The notes: generated by a model not told the origin, from the letters alone. Positions 1-12,400 are shown, numbered from the stretch's first letter. The stretch is DNA of 64,000 nucleotides from Balanoglossus misakiensis (GCA_040954595.2 CM082587.2:9796001-9860000); one strand, 5' to 3'. Made by a program: numbers and translations.

Positions 1-510
1 AACCATCTTTAATATCCTGTCTCAACAATTTGTGTGGTGACTGCCATTTTTCCCCTGAAAGTGATTTGATGTATTTTAAGGCAATTTCTGCGCTTAAATT
101 AACAGTGGAAATGATGTGTGATTATCATACCAAATATTAAAGAGACAATCTGAAAATTGTTGAAAATAAAAAAAAATATTAAGCGTAGATTTTATAATGG
201 TGACAAAAATACGATGAACCCCCCTCCCACACCCCCCCCCCCCCCAATAGAAATGAAATAAATTCTTATTTATGCAAGTTCCTAGGGGTCAATCTAAGCA
301 TATGATTAAATTGTGGTGAAATTTGCATATGTGTAGTTTTGGGGCAATTTCTGCGGATTTTTTGTAAAAAATAATCTTATCTGAAACTGCTTGTCCTCGA
401 AATTTGATATGCAGGTCCATAGGGTAATCAAATCATGACAGAATCTTTACCTTTCTGACCCACACTTTAACCTGTTATATCTCGTCTCAAACAATGTCTA
501 ATTGACAATT
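1..510. other. No gene seen; probable WDR6 intron
   Basis: I see no convincing exon here. The stretch is AT-rich, with a C-run near 232-245 and two loosely similar phrases around GGCAATTTCTGCG near 80 and 343. It lies upstream of the first recognisable WDR6 exon, so it is probably intron of that gene. Confidence 0.4.
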
Positions 511-865
511 AAAGGGGCAAAGTCTCTCTCTCACAGCCCTTTTTCCAATAATCATGTTTGATACAAGACACCGTTTATGTTATTCTACATGTGAATATAT
601 AGTGAATCAACGTTCGACCACACATAACTTCCATCCCAATTGTACACATGAGAGTGAAAAACTCGCCAAAATAATAATCAGTGTTTTCCATTTATTCATT
701 TTGGTGAGATTTTTACTCTCATATCCTACAAACGGGATGGAAGTTGTGTGTGGTCGAACGTTGATTCACAATATATCTACATGTACATTAACATATTAAA
801 ACGGTGTATTGTATCAAACATAATTATTGGAAAAAGGATTGTGAGAGAGAGACTTTGTCCCTTTA
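511..865. repeat. Foldback MITE, family A
   Basis: About 355 bp beginning AAAGGGGCAAAGTCTCTCTC and ending in its complement CTTTGTCCCTTT. The two halves pair over most of the length: for example an arm with CAACGTTCGACCACAC near 608 matches GTGTGGTCGAACGTTG near 748. The same family recurs at 8892, 10332, 24905, 26507, 28321, 42660 and 46985. It has no coding capacity, so it is a non-autonomous DNA transposon. Confidence 0.85.
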
Positions 866-1007
866 ACAGAACAGATGTGTGTGGAAATTAAACTTAAGAG
901 GACCACCTTTGTGGTGACTGAGGTTGATGGTGAAATAAGTAATATGAAATGCATGAATTTTCACATACATACCATTTTTGTACATATTATGTTGTTCTCC
1001 AAAATAG

Positions 1008-4000
1008 AAAATACCTTCATGATTGCCAGTGGTGGTGATGATAATGCTATTCACGTCACACTTTTGGAAATCCCGTCATGTGATCTGACAAGCCACATCA
1101 AAATGAAGCATCAATACGTAATACATACTGCACATGCTGCTCAAATTACTGGTGAGTCTTTTTATGAAAACTTTATATTATGTTACTGGTGAAGTGTTCA
1201 TTGAAATGTTGCTTTGAAAGTTACTCTTTACAACGAACTGGTTCCCCCCTACTGAGACTCACTGTACTTTATCTAACTTTAATAGGCCAACTTTTACCGA
1301 GACCACAACATAGTACAATATTTTACCCACAATTCTCCATGATTTGTATCATCGAAGGTTGCCCATTTAATAACTTTTTTCTGTTTTACTTTTACATACT
1401 AAAAATGATATGAAGTAGATATAAATTTATTTATTTTTATCTAGGAAAAGTACGTTGAGGAATTAGAGTGAAAATCTCATAATCAAAATTTAAAAGCCAT
1501 AGGAATCAAAGTATTCATGAACTGCAAATGTCACACTTTGGAGGAAACAAGCAAATGACTAACTGAGGTGGCCAGTCTCTGTTGAAAGTTAACATGTAAA
1601 TTTCCATTGGTCTGTCAATGGATAAAAATCAAATCTTTTTGTTTGATTAAACAGGTATTTCAAGTGTCCCTGTTTTACTTCAAACTTTGTTGTATGGCTG
1701 GCTATGCAATTGCTTAATTATTTTTATAAAATTCATATCTCCTCTCTCAATAATGCATCATTTTAAAAATCATTTGAAATGGTTATTGACAATAAGATTC
1801 GCCTTAAAAGTATGCTCTCAAAATTTGCATTAGTGGCCTACTATTCTCTCTACACATGTGAACTATGCCTGGTTTGACCGAGGAATTTCTGTTGGTACAA
1901 ATCAGATTGAATCATGGGATATTTCTAGTACAGTGCACAAGCTATTTTATTATTGACTAGTGTTAGGTCAGTGAGTGTCTCTGTCTGTCTGTCTGTCCCA
2001 GGGCTGATTGAAAGAAGTTGCTTGTCATGAGTTTTTATAGAGAGTTTTTGGTCATAAATCACTTTTTCTAGCACTGCTTGTAAGATTGCTATGACACATG
2101 AGATGTGACACTTTATTTGGTGCTATGTTCCTGGTTAATTGTTTTACATTGGGATTTCCATATTATTTATTTATGGTTGGGTCATATCTGCTTGCCAATG
2201 TCGCCTGTGATTTTAATTCCGGTGTATACCTACTTCCATGTAATCCCCAAATGGGACCACAGTGTCCTTGACACTGTAATTTCTCTTGTGGAGGGCAGAA
2301 GGCTAGCTTAGCAGCAAGTGATTTCAAATTTGCACAGATGCAGGTCAATTAAAGCGAACCGACACCTTCCTTGCAGAGAGGTTCTAATAAAATCTTTGTG
2401 AAAAACATGAGTGATTTGCGTCGATTTTATTCACTTTCACTTATCGCGCAGCAGTGTAGCGTCGATCTCGATATGCAGTGTGACGTCACCAACTACGCCC
2501 GAAAAGCTGTCTGCTAGTAGGTCAAAGGTCACGCAACGTCTCTATAGCTGAGCAACCGAGTCGATCACCAAGCCCGCGGATCGCGAAATGGAGTCAAACG
2601 AAGATATCGTCGGATTTTTGTACGAACCCGAATACAGCAGCGATGAGATGTTAGGTGAATCAAGTGAAACTGATTCCAATAGTACAGAGGCAAGTGTAGA
2701 CAGCGAAGACGATCGAGAAGAGGTGCCCATATTGTCTACTGGTGATAGGCTTCGTCTTTCATCACGCTCATGGTGTAGCTGCGGTAAATGCGAAGTTATG
2801 TCTACTGTCAAGGAATGCCGATGTTGCCATGAAATAGATGTCTTGACAGGGCCGTTAGAGCGACTGAAGTGCATAACAGACTCCGAAGACATTTCCACAG
2901 TATGCCTGAATCCGATTGTCCTGAACACTGCATATGTTCAGTTTCACCTCTACAAGCGGCGAAAGGGATTCGCACCCGATGAACTCAACAACAGGTAACG
3001 CCAACTGCATGTAGGCCTAATAACTATTTTACCGCAGAATGCAAAACAATGTTATTTCATCCAATTTTGATTGATATTTTCGTGTACGTTCGTACCTACG
3101 ACAGGTCAAGTTTCATATAAAAGGGATGGTCGATGAAAATTTTGGTTTATACGTGAGGCTGCGTCGGACGACGAAACTGAATACAATCTGGTAGAGACCT
3201 ACTGGTTCTATGTTGAATACAGCAAAAAATCGCGACCGGGTCGAGAGCATTATTTTTTACTCTAACCTCTTTCTTACGTCTTTTCTATCACAACAGGCAG
3301 TCACGTTTGATGGCGTACCGTCAGTTTCTTTTGTGGTCCTATCGAGGAGAAAGACTTGGGAAACACAACAGACGAGTTCTACCATCATGTGTGGTGAAGA
3401 TGATTAGGGAACGCTTTCCAGATGCAAATGGCAGATACACCGGTTACAAAGAAATACAAGAAGCTGTCTCTTTTGAATAGATGTGAACGTTTTATTTACA
3501 ATATTTACAATTTACATGTGTGAAAGAATCGCTGTATTTTACTTTGAACTCAACAGCTCGTCTGTGGTTTTGTACATTTATGTGTAATCTCTGTTGAATA
3601 AATTAACACTTTCCCTTACACATTGATGACCAAGCTGCTTTACTCGCCAATTCCCCGGCATTTTCACCCACCGAATCGACAAACATGTTTTTCTACAAGT
3701 GATTTCTTTGAGGGCTTTGGTAGCTTGGCTATGTTTTTCGGAAGCCTTGCTACAACCTGATCGGCCTCAACTGTTGATATGATGGGTTTCATTTTTTTCT
3801 GTACAACTCTTTCCATCATCTCATACAGATAGGTATAACTTTTACCTTCAAACACTGGTCGAGCGACCCATTTTCCACTGCCCTTATGATAAACACTCTT
3901 GTACCGCAACTCCCCCAAACTACCGGTATTACGACAGGGTTTTTTGATTACAGCCTGCTTCCTCGCTACATTCTTGTTGTTATCAAGAGCAGCTAGTTGA

Positions 4001-7000
4001 AGTCTAGCAACCATCTGCTTGTAATCAAACTCCTGACGTTTGGGTGCATATTTCCTCAGCATGGAGTGATACACTTCAAGGGCCCCCGTGTGACAAAATT
4101 CGCTAATTTGCTGGATGTCTTTCAGGAGACGCTTATCCATGATGATTTCTTTTAATGCCATGTAAGCAGCTGATGTTGGTTTTAGCCATTTCTTTTTAGT
4201 GCGTCGTGGTAATCTGGCATGCGCACATTTGTTGTAATGCTTACAACCCGACCAAGAATGCTTGTTTGTAATATGTCTCAAAATCGATTGCCACATCTCC
4301 ACAAGCAGTTCTTTGTTACCATTACATTGACTGGCACAAAACCATAAATGATGGCCAATGGCCTTCACCCAGTCCAGCAACTGACTACATTTCTTTGTTT
4401 TAGCCCTTTCCATGATCTTTTTCTTGACCGATTTTTCAAGATGCCAAACATCGAACTGATGGGAAATATGCGCATATTTCTTTTTCATGACACTTCTAGT
4501 TCCCACATGTCTGTCAGTAGCGACTGTGCTGGGTTCAATACCATTGGCAACCATATTTTCCATGACTCGCTGGAAACCCTCTTTCTCCATGGCAACAGAT
4601 GAAGACACCTCACTCACTTGTACAAGTGTAAAATCTACAACTTTCTTCGACACGGAATCCATCATCGTATAAGAACTATACTTCGCATTGTAACCGGGAG
4701 AGTCACATCTACCGTCACCTATTGTTTTGATGTGCTTTCCACGTAACGACTCAAACACCTCTCCCTGTTCTGTTTTCCAGGTACTTTCTATTTCAGGTAT
4801 AACATACTCATTTTGAATTTGTTGATAAGTTGTTTTTCCAACAAACTTCAAATTTAGAAGATCAGTGAAATTAGATATACGCTGGAAAGTTTGCCCACTG
4901 AAAAGGATAGCACTCGATGCAAGCAAATTTCCCACCGGCATTTTACCTATAACAGGCTGTGACCTCCAGTGATAAATCAGGTGGCCATTCAAACAATACA
5001 AAGATACAGACAAAGAAGAACCGGTTATCACTTTGTCACATTCGTCAACCGGTGCGTTACACTCAGAACATTTTAGCTGATTACAGAGCTCATCAAGACA
5101 ACTTTCAAAGACGATGTATTTGTGTTCATGTATAAAGTCTTTAGTCTCAAGTTCTGATTCTGACTCTGTTTCACTCTCACTGCCTGGTTCGTAGTCTGGA
5201 TCACGCTGGATATTCTGTTGTCGTGATGCTGGTGTACTGGAAGGGCTGTCAAACTCGGAGGTGTCAAGTGTGTCGTTCATACCTTTCATCGGTGTGGAGT
5301 GGTTTATGGAGTTCGACGATGTTTTACGCGGTGATGAAAAACTTACTGCATCGTATTTAGACTTCTTTTGGGGTGGTTCACTGGCATCACTGTTGGCGTT
5401 TTGTTGAACTGGCGAAGAAAGCTGTTCCGGTGATAAAATGATCACTGCATCTGTCTGCGTTTCGATACTTCGTGTATGCACCACTCTTTCAGGTACATGT
5501 ACATGTATGTCGTTTTCGAAAGGATTGTTTCCGCTTGAATGAAGTTCGCTTTCTACTTCTGAGTTGTCGGTGGAGTGTAGAGCCTGTGTGACCCCAAAAA
5601 AAGAGTAGAAAAATGTTATTCTCTGGGATTTCACCGGTTGTCATATTTATTTGAAACAAACACATGAAGATAAAGACTTGAACGACATATAACGAAGCCA
5701 TGCGATAATTTTTGACATTTAGTCACCCATGTCATAAAAGGGATCCCTATTGATTTCCCGAAAGAATAGAAAGTAAACCTATTGACACTCTCGCGAAAAT
5801 GTCAACCACACGTTTCTACCATCCTTTCTTTTTAAATCAAGTACATGAACGTTGATAAACAGTTGTGAAAAGATGCGGCTTTGTTGATCAAAGGGAGGCA
5901 GAAACTCCGATTGTCATGTTTCGAGTACATCTGTGGTGCTTCCGAATGGTACAGGTGGTCGTTTTTGTCTTTGGGAATGGTTTTGCGATGCATTCACAGC
6001 TTGGGTACGCGACAAAAACAGTGTTTACTAGTATTTCCGCCACACTACTTTCTTCCGATCAGAGTTTTGATTTACAGTGCCAAAAATTCGGTTTCGCGGT
6101 TTTGATCAAAGGAAATCAGGAGCCCAGACTGTTTCGACAATTTTTGCTGTGAAGTTTTTTTGCAATATGCTTCACGATATAGGGCTTTGTTGAACTTGAA
6201 AATTTCCCAAGCAAAAGTATTATCCACCTCAGCAATAAGCACCGAAATTTAAAAAATATCACTACATACGGTGGCCTAATCAAGGAAAAGACATTTCCAG
6301 TATTCTGTAATTATTTTTTTAACGAAATATGAGATGCGTTGTACGGCGCGTCGCACTGTGTATTGACGTATGGCATGAGATACAACCGTTTTTTCTCATG
6401 GATCCGAAGTGCATCGACGAGTAGCTATGAATGCGATGAACGGTATTTTGACAAGAATTGAAATATCGAAAGATGCAATTTTAAAATACATCCATCAAAT
6501 GCACGATTTAAAACATATACATTTCATAAATAGATTAGAGGTTTTAGAAATACGACAACTTGGCCCAACTTTAACAGTAACGCGGATGCATCACCTTTTG
6601 TGGCTTTATGTAGGGCGAATAAAAGCTGAAGAAAATTACGCTGATCGCGGAAAACGAAACATTTCAATTTAAATTACGGATGATTTCACTCACCTTTCCT
6701 TCAGTTGTCAACACCAATGTTGGTACGGACCCGGCTATCAGCGTCTTTCGTTTTGGGATATACCCAAGAAGTTCGGCTTTCAAATCTCGCTGGAGACAGG
6801 ACTTTTCAAAATGGTCTTCACATACCACCTTGTTCCTCCCAAACTTAAATTCGGCAACAGAACAGGATATGCCAATGTTTGACAACCACTTTTCAGCCAG
6901 AATTGCATTTTGACTGTCAACCGCAGGATCGGGAACTTTTTCCCTTGTTTTTGCACCCACTTGCAAGGCAGCCAGCCATGTCAACTGTCTGAGTACGTGT

Positions 7001-10000
7001 GCGCGCGCACGGTGGCGTCTGCTACTGGTGCGTAGTTTGTGACGTCACACTGCATATCGAGATCGACGCTACACTGCTGCGCGATAAGTGAAAGTGAATA
7101 AAATCGACGCAAATCACTCATGTTTTTCACAAAGATTTTATTAGAACCTCTCTGCAAGGAAGGTGTCGGTTCACTTTAAAGTTTACATCTGTCTGTCAAG
7201 AGTAGTAATTATTATAAGTCCTGCATAAATAGCAAGAACATACAATTGCATTAATTTTCACATTTTATCTTTGTCATTGCAGGTATTAAATGGATGGACT
7301 GCACGACATTGGTCAGTGCATCTATTGATCAAAGGGTCAATGTATGGACTGTTCATGTTCATTCACATGAAATAACAGGGGTGAGTGTTTCACTTTAAGT
7401 TCAGCATCATAGGTTTTTAGTTTCAGAGGCAAACTCTAGAAATCTTGTGTTTGCTTGCTTTTGTTCATTGAATTTTCGTTCTTTCGTTTGTTTGTTTGCT
7501 TGTTTTTTTTTTTTTTCTTTCTTTCTTTTATATGTTTTCATGACACTGTATTATCTTGTTTTCAAGTTCGTTTATGTGTACCTGTTAATGTCACCCAAGC
7601 GCTTGTCTAGTAATATAGCCGTATTTTGTATGCTTTGCTTCCAAAACTAATGCTCTAGTAGCGTTTCCAGCAAGGGGTATGGGGTTTATTGGGCCAGTGG
7701 CATGAGTGAGGCTAGACGTTAGTTTTGGAAGCAAAGCGGACAAAATACGGCTAGATTACTAGACTACCCAAGTGCAAGCTGATACCCACCATTTTGAAGG
7801 TATGTGTCCATGCATGCAGCCCTGCAGACTAGAACACCAAACACAGTGCTTAATAAGAAAAGCAGTTGCCTGTTGCATTCACGCTAGCTCTCCAAAAGTG
7901 TTGGATTGTTCAATAGTAAAATTTGTGCTTGATCACAACATCGTGATCACAATAAGTGTACAGATTGACTGCAATGAATTCAGAATTAGGACTCGTACTA
8001 AGAGCAGATGACCTGTTAAGTCATCTAGCTATTGTGGAAATGAGATATATCAAATATGGTTTTCATTCTTGAACTACACAAACATGTTTTTGCTCTTCAA
8101 ACCACACTTTTGGTGTAACTGTATTCAAAACAATGATATTTCCTTTTGCTTAAAGTGGTATAATTTCAAGGTTATTGTAAGAGTATGTCTTGGCCCTTTA
8201 TACCAAAATTCTGCCCAAGGGTGCATGTGCACCAGAAAGACATGCACCCAGATCACCCTCCATCACTGTTGTGTATCTACTTGGATGCATGTAGGGTATT
8301 GTAGATATTGCTGTTAAACTTTTTTATGTTCTTGTATCAAGGTGACACTTGAACAGCTCAGGATAGTGAATGTATCAGATCTTATTTGCATGGAGTCATG
8401 GACAATCAAGTAAGTTGAATTTCAATTTTTATGGTAGTGAGATCAGATCATTGTTGGTTTCAGCTCTGTCATGTTAAAGGTATACGGTCGCCTCCAATTT
8501 ACATACGCCCATATATGGCTGAAATGGCGTATTTGAGCGTTCTAAAGAACGGATAGCGGCGCTCTTTTTTTTTTCGTGTGTGCAACCCACTAAAAATCTG
8601 TCATTGGCTAGATCTCAATTTGCCACGGTAACAGTAGCTAAATTTGCTTAGGTGACCGTATACCTTTAAGTATTACTGTGTGATGCACAGGTCGCATCAT
8701 AGTTGACAGCGCTTATAATATACATATGTAATAGAGAGAGAGAAGGAAGGATACTATCACCCTGCCGGGAATGAAATTTGCCATGAAAAAACAACCAAAC
8801 TCTTTAAAGATGATGAAATAAATGACATGGTTCGACGTCTACAGTCCGACGACGTTTCATGAGCAACTTTGGTACCTGAAAAATGGCAATTAAAGGGACA
8901 AAGTCTCTCTCTCGCTGCCCTTTTTTCATTAATTATGTTTGATACAAGACACCATTTATGTTATTCTACATGTGGATATATAGTGAATGAACGTTCGGCC
9001 ACACATAACTTCCATCATTCTTGTAGACACGAGAGTGAAAAAACTCGCCAAAATGAATAGTCGATCTCTACCATTTATTCATTTTCGGCGAGTTTTTACT
9101 CGCATATTATACAAGCTGGGTGGGAGTCTCTTGTATCAAACATAATGGGAAAAAGGGCAGCGAAAGAGAGACTTTGTCACCGTATCTGGGCCCCTATCTT
9201 GTCTCCTTCACATGGCAGATACTACACCCAAGAGCCATCTTGAAGTCCTATTTTTCACCCGCAATTCAGTACGCTTGAACTCGTGTGACTTTGCGTGGAT
9301 CCTCCAAGAGGTTTGAGCGCAAATCTTATATAACAGTTGGTGCTTGCGAATGACTGCTCAGTCTAGGAAGTGGATCTTCTTTGTGCAGTGTTTAAGATCA
9401 TGGCGACTGTTTGTCAGATCACCCATACCCTAAGCAGTGGTCACAATATATTAATTCAAGATGGCTGTTGCATGCTGTATCTGTCACTTGGAGACGACAT
9501 GATATTTAGGGGCCCAGATATGACATTAATTGTCATTTTTCAGGTACCAAATTCACTCATTAAATGTCGTCAGACTATAGGCGTCGATCAATGTCATTTA
9601 TTTGGTCGTCTTTAAAGAGTTTGATTTAGAAAAAGAGAACGCGCCTGATTAGAACATACTTTCTGAATTCTACTGGTTGTTGCATAAAAATCATGCGACT
9701 GTAGAAATTCTAGAACATGTTTGCAAGAGCTCAGCGGCCATGTGATAGAATAGTGAATGATGGGGCCCTGCAACTGGCACGATTTATTCCCACTTGAACA
9801 ACAGATTTGAAATAATGAACTTGTTTATCTTTATCAAGCAAAATCATAATTGGGATGGCCGAATTATTATAATGAGGTTATAAACAGTGCACTTGGGTAT
9901 TTGGTAGGGATATAAGACTTCTCAGGTGAAAATTAACATATTTTGATGAAATAATCACCAAGTGAAGTGAGGTGATTATTATAACCTCTAATTAGGTATG

Positions 10001-10176
10001 ATTGGCAACAAATTTCTCAGAATAAATATTTGGCTGCCGTAGTAAGGGGATATTGTAGTGGTTATTGTCAAGACAATTTTTTTATGTGACTGTGTATATG
10101 TTTCATTAACAGGTACGATACACTATACTTGCTGATTGGTGGAGTTGGTCTACAACTGCTATCCATACAGAGATGA
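1008..10176 (+). CDS. WDR6: WDR6 (tRNA 2'-O-methylation co-factor), C-terminal exons
   Basis: Partial gene entering from the left. Exons are 1008-1151, 7283-7380, 8342-8409 and 10113-10176 (TGA at 10174-10176), and all junctions have GT/AG sites and matching phases. The joined product reads ASGGDDNAIHV, HAAQITGIKW, VSASIDQRVNVW and ends GGVGLQLLSIQR. It follows the last WD40 blades of vertebrate WDR6, which has the similar phrases HAAHVTGLK and VSASIDQRL. In the known family, WDR6 is a cytoplasmic WD40 protein that partners FTSJ1 in 2'-O-methylation of the tRNA wobble base. The intron between the first two exons carries the Kolobok transposon. The tandem-duplication breakpoint lies ten bases before the end of exon 7283-7380. 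An extra upstream exon near 875-941 is possible but not supported. Confidence 0.82.
2353..2499 (+). repeat. Kolobok left terminal inverted repeat
   Basis: Pairs with 7029-7175 with only a few mismatches. It contains a TGACGTCA palindrome near its inner end (about 2481), a CREB/ATF-type site that could drive the gene starting at 2588. Confidence 0.85.
2588..3480 (+). CDS. Transposon-borne P2X7 intracellular-domain-like protein
   Basis: Exon 1 is 2588-2994 and exon 2 is 3297-3480 (TAG), joined in phase by GT/AG sites to give 196 residues. The first ~65 residues are acidic and Ser-rich. The rest resembles the cysteine-rich intracellular C-terminus (ballast) of P2X7 receptors: WCSCGKCEVM, then CRCCHEID, CITDSED, TVCLNPIVLNTAYVQF, then across the splice LNNRQSRLMAYRQFLLW and VLPSCVVKMIRERFP, ending near GRYTGYK. 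The conserved Cys residues suggest metal binding, as known for that domain. No channel or membrane segment is present. The gene lies inside the Kolobok inverted repeats, just inside the left repeat, and converges with the transposase gene. A role in transposition or DNA binding is possible but unproven. An AATAAA lies near 3597. Confidence 0.8.
3664..6984 (-). CDS. Kolobok-like transposase with THAP domain
   Basis: Two exons on the minus strand: 6694-6984 and 3664-5583. The donor GTGAGT abuts 6694, the acceptor CACAG abuts 5583, and both are phase 0, giving about 737 residues. Exon 1 ends in a THAP-like zinc finger: VCEDHFEKSC, then LLGYIPKRK and SVPTLVL. The expected N-terminal C-x-C pair is not visible, so an upstream start or loss is possible. 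Exon 2 has an acidic Ser-rich linker, a Cys cluster (CNQLKCSECNAPVDEC) and a catalytic-core-like region. Candidate DDE residues are in GDGRCDSPGYNAKY, TVATDRHVG followed by HQFDVWHLEKS, and CHTGALEVYHS. The ORF is uninterrupted. I assign Kolobok from the THAP domain, the TTAA target and the overall pattern, not from a search. Confidence 0.75.
7029..7175 (-). repeat. Kolobok right terminal inverted repeat
   Basis: Inverted copy of 2353-2499, followed by TTAA at 7176-7179. It carries the TGACGTCA site near 7039, just upstream of the minus-strand transposase start. Confidence 0.85.
7593..7775. repeat. Foldback repeat, family D (unit A)
   Basis: The arms pair around the phrases AGCCGTATTTTGT near 7616 and ACAAAATACGGCT near 7740, and around GCTTCCAAAACTAA and TTAGTTTTGGAAGC. 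The unit B copy is at 22311-22505, and a diverged relative lies near 47390-47566. Confidence 0.75.
8478..8665. repeat. TTAA MITE, family E (unit A)
   Basis: About 188 bp flanked by TTAA. It starts AGGTATACGGTCGCC and ends GGTGACCGTATACCT. The unit B copy is 23203-23389. Confidence 0.8.
8892..9180. repeat. Foldback MITE family A, shortened (unit A)
   Basis: Starts AAAGGGACAAAGTCTCTCTC and ends GAGAGACTTTGTCAC. Compared with the unit B copy (24905-25264) it lacks about 70 bp of the right arm and has a degraded end. Confidence 0.8.
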
Positions 10177-10331
10177 TATTTTCATCTGTCAAGTCCTCGT
10201 GAAGTCATCTAAGAATTTCTTCTCTTCATGAGATATCACTTGAACTGACTTGGTGATTTTGATGCCATGCCTGAAAGGACAATCAACTTGGTGTTTATTG
10301 GAAAAATGAAGGACAACTCTCTGACCATTAA

Positions 10332-10530
10332 AGGGACATGCAAAGACTCTCTCTTTCTGCCCCTTTGTTTTCCATTGGCTGATACAAGACACTGTGTATG
10401 TGTTATTTGACATGTGGCAAGACAATGAATCAATGTTCGAACATTACACAATGTCCATCCCACTTGTAGACACGAAATTAAAAATGTGTAGACACGAGAT
10501 TAAAAATCTCAGCAAAATGATTAACCAGTC
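10332..10530. repeat. Diverged half of MITE family A (unit A)
   Basis: Starts AAAGGGACATGCAAAGACTC and keeps the left arm phrases GATACAAGACAC and CACTTGTAGACACGA, but has no clear right end. It lies just downstream of the WDR6 stop. The unit B copy is 26507-26706. Confidence 0.6.
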
Positions 10531-10817
10531 TCTACCTCTTAATCGTGCATGGGTTTCAATTCTTACCAATGTGTGCATGCACATGTGTTGTTGTCGCTGA
10601 TATTGGTAAACACAAACATGGTCACTGGCAACTCACTACATAAGGAAACTGTGGGTCAGATAAACACATTCTCAGAAATCCGATGGCAAAAAATCTTGGC
10701 TATGGAATTGCACCATCAGGTCACAGTTACCCATGGGATCCACCCATAGGAAGGGCAGTAGGACACATTGTACTCTAACTCCCACCCCCCTCACAATTTG
10801 GCCACAGAACCATAGTA

Positions 10818-10999
10818 CCGTTAAAGTCATTTTATAAGTCGCAGCGGTATTATAAGTCGCACCCCTTCTTTGAAAGACTTGTTTGGGAGGAGATTTTAAG
10901 GAAATGAATACAACAGAACATTGGTATTATAAGTCGCACCCCCTTTTCGGCACACACTGTCACTCAAAAAAGGTGCGTCTTATAAAATGACTTTAACGG
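10818..10999. repeat. TA-flanked MITE present only in unit A
   Basis: About 182 bp, starting CCGTTAAAGTCATTTTATAA and ending TTATAAAATGACTTTAACGG, between two TA dinucleotides. Unit B has the empty site CATAGTATATCTG near 26989. Internal ATTATAAGTCGCACCCC phrases repeat three times. Confidence 0.88.
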
Positions 11000-11002
11000 T
11001 AT

Positions 11003-12215
11003 ATCTGATAGAATTTTCACCTGAAAGACACCTGGAAAATGTATAAATATGTTCCATGAAGTAACTTTTGATGGATTTTTTTTTCACAAAAAGTGTGCCA
11101 TCTTATTTATTATCCTGGCTGAAATGTTTTTCTTTTACATTTGCTGGGAATCTTTAAAAAAAAATGTTCTTGACCCCCCCCCCCCCTTAGTCACTCAAAT
11201 GGTTCATCCCTTACCATACCTATTCCACAGTGCTCTACAAGACCAGAATATACCTTCAATTCAATGTGTTGTTGCACAGTTTGCTCGAGTTGAATTCAAT
11301 TTGAGGTCAGCTGTGATGCGGGTGTATTATGATGTTAATTAATACCTCATTTGCATAACCTATTGATTTCATCTGGCTGGGTATCCAACCAGCCAATCAT
11401 TTCCTTCCATAAATCTGTCAATGTGAAGAAATAAAACTGAATCTGCCCACAGTTCAAGCCTATAGCCAAAACTACCGCATGTTGTCTAACACGTTCTGTC
11501 TACATTTTCAGGTCAGTACATTTTACAGTTTTCACAGTATTTTTCTTGTGTGGTTTCATGTAAATGTTAAAAATAGACAAAGTGTCTCTTTTTGAGCTTT
11601 TTCCATGAATTATGTTGGATATGAAAACTATTCCTGCTGTTTGACTACATGCTGAAATACTGGACTTAGTATGCTTGTAGACATACAGGATTGAACATTC
11701 AGTGAAACAATTTATGGTTTCTACCAGTTATTCACTGTGAAATTTTGTTCATGTACTTGACTGTATAGACAGTGTTGCATACTGTTTAGACCGGGACCTG
11801 TAATGAGGAGTAAAACGAATTGCTGGCCTTTTCAGTGTAAAACAAAACAAAACAAAACATACTAGTGGCGATTTTTCATAATACATGTATTTAATTTGTC
11901 TTCACAACAGTGACATAGGCTTAGAAAAAATACATAGCAAAAGTGAGATGAAAAGCTACACGACTTTATTCACAGGGTAAAACTAAAAATGTTTCAGAGA
12001 CACTATTTGCCGCTTGTAAATACACAGAATTAATTCTCACACATGAAGTTAAAGCATAGACCCGGACGCTCGGTCCCATACACATTATATGCCAAGTATA
12101 TGAGCTGAGATGTTCCAGAAACAATACAATGGTTTCTGTGTGCACGTCATATCTTTTCAATCATTGGGAAGTACGGTACATTACTACTCTGGTACTCTTA
12201 AAAAATTTGCAACAA
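11003..12215. other. Intergenic sequence, nothing recognised (unit A)
   Basis: I see no exon or RNA gene. It lies between the ends of WDR6 and the ERO1 exon copies, with a C-run near 11175 and an AAAAC repeat near 11840. The unit B equivalent is about 26998-28208. Confidence 0.4.
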
Positions 12216-12400
12216 TACTGTAAAACACTTTATTTTCGCGAGCACTAAAATAGCGTTAAAATAAAAAGTCGTGTAATTTTTCTTGAAGATAATGATGCAG
12301 TTAATGAAATAAGAGAACGCAAAAATTAATACTCACGAAATAGTGGCCTCTCTCGATATCGCGAAAATTTAAAGTCACGAAAATAAAGTGTTTTACAGTA
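12216..12400. repeat. MITE family F (TACTGTAAAACACTTTATTT), unit A
   Basis: Starts ACTGTAAAACACTTTATTTT and ends AAAATAAAGTGTTTTACAGT. In unit B the same element (28209-28741) is split by a family A MITE. Another copy is at 40588-40775. Confidence 0.82.

Larger units (their letters stand above)
2353..7175. mobile_element. Autonomous-looking Kolobok-type DNA transposon
   Basis: A 4.8 kb element with terminal inverted repeats of about 147 bp, flanked on both sides by TTAA (2349-2352 and 7176-7179). It starts AGCGAACCGACACC and ends GGTGTCGGTTCACT. Inside are two convergent two-exon genes: a P2X7-C-terminus-like gene on + and a THAP/transposase gene on -. TTAA target sites together with a THAP domain are typical of the Kolobok superfamily. 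PiggyBac also uses TTAA, but its transposase does not look like this one. Both genes read open, so the insertion may be young. It sits in a WDR6 intron. Confidence 0.82.

Noticed and set aside
875-941. Possible extra WDR6 exon (CVEIKLKRTTFVV) followed by GTAATA
   Set aside because: It looks coding and follows an AG, but I could not match it to WDR6 and it overlaps the edge of a MITE insertion.
2353-7175. PiggyBac assignment for the TTAA element
   Set aside because: The transposase has a THAP-like domain and a different core, and the inverted repeats are far longer than usual for piggyBac.
8069-8317. 82-codon frame present in both units (also 22794-23042)
   Set aside because: It lies between WDR6 exons and its identity follows from the duplication; no domain or codon signal.
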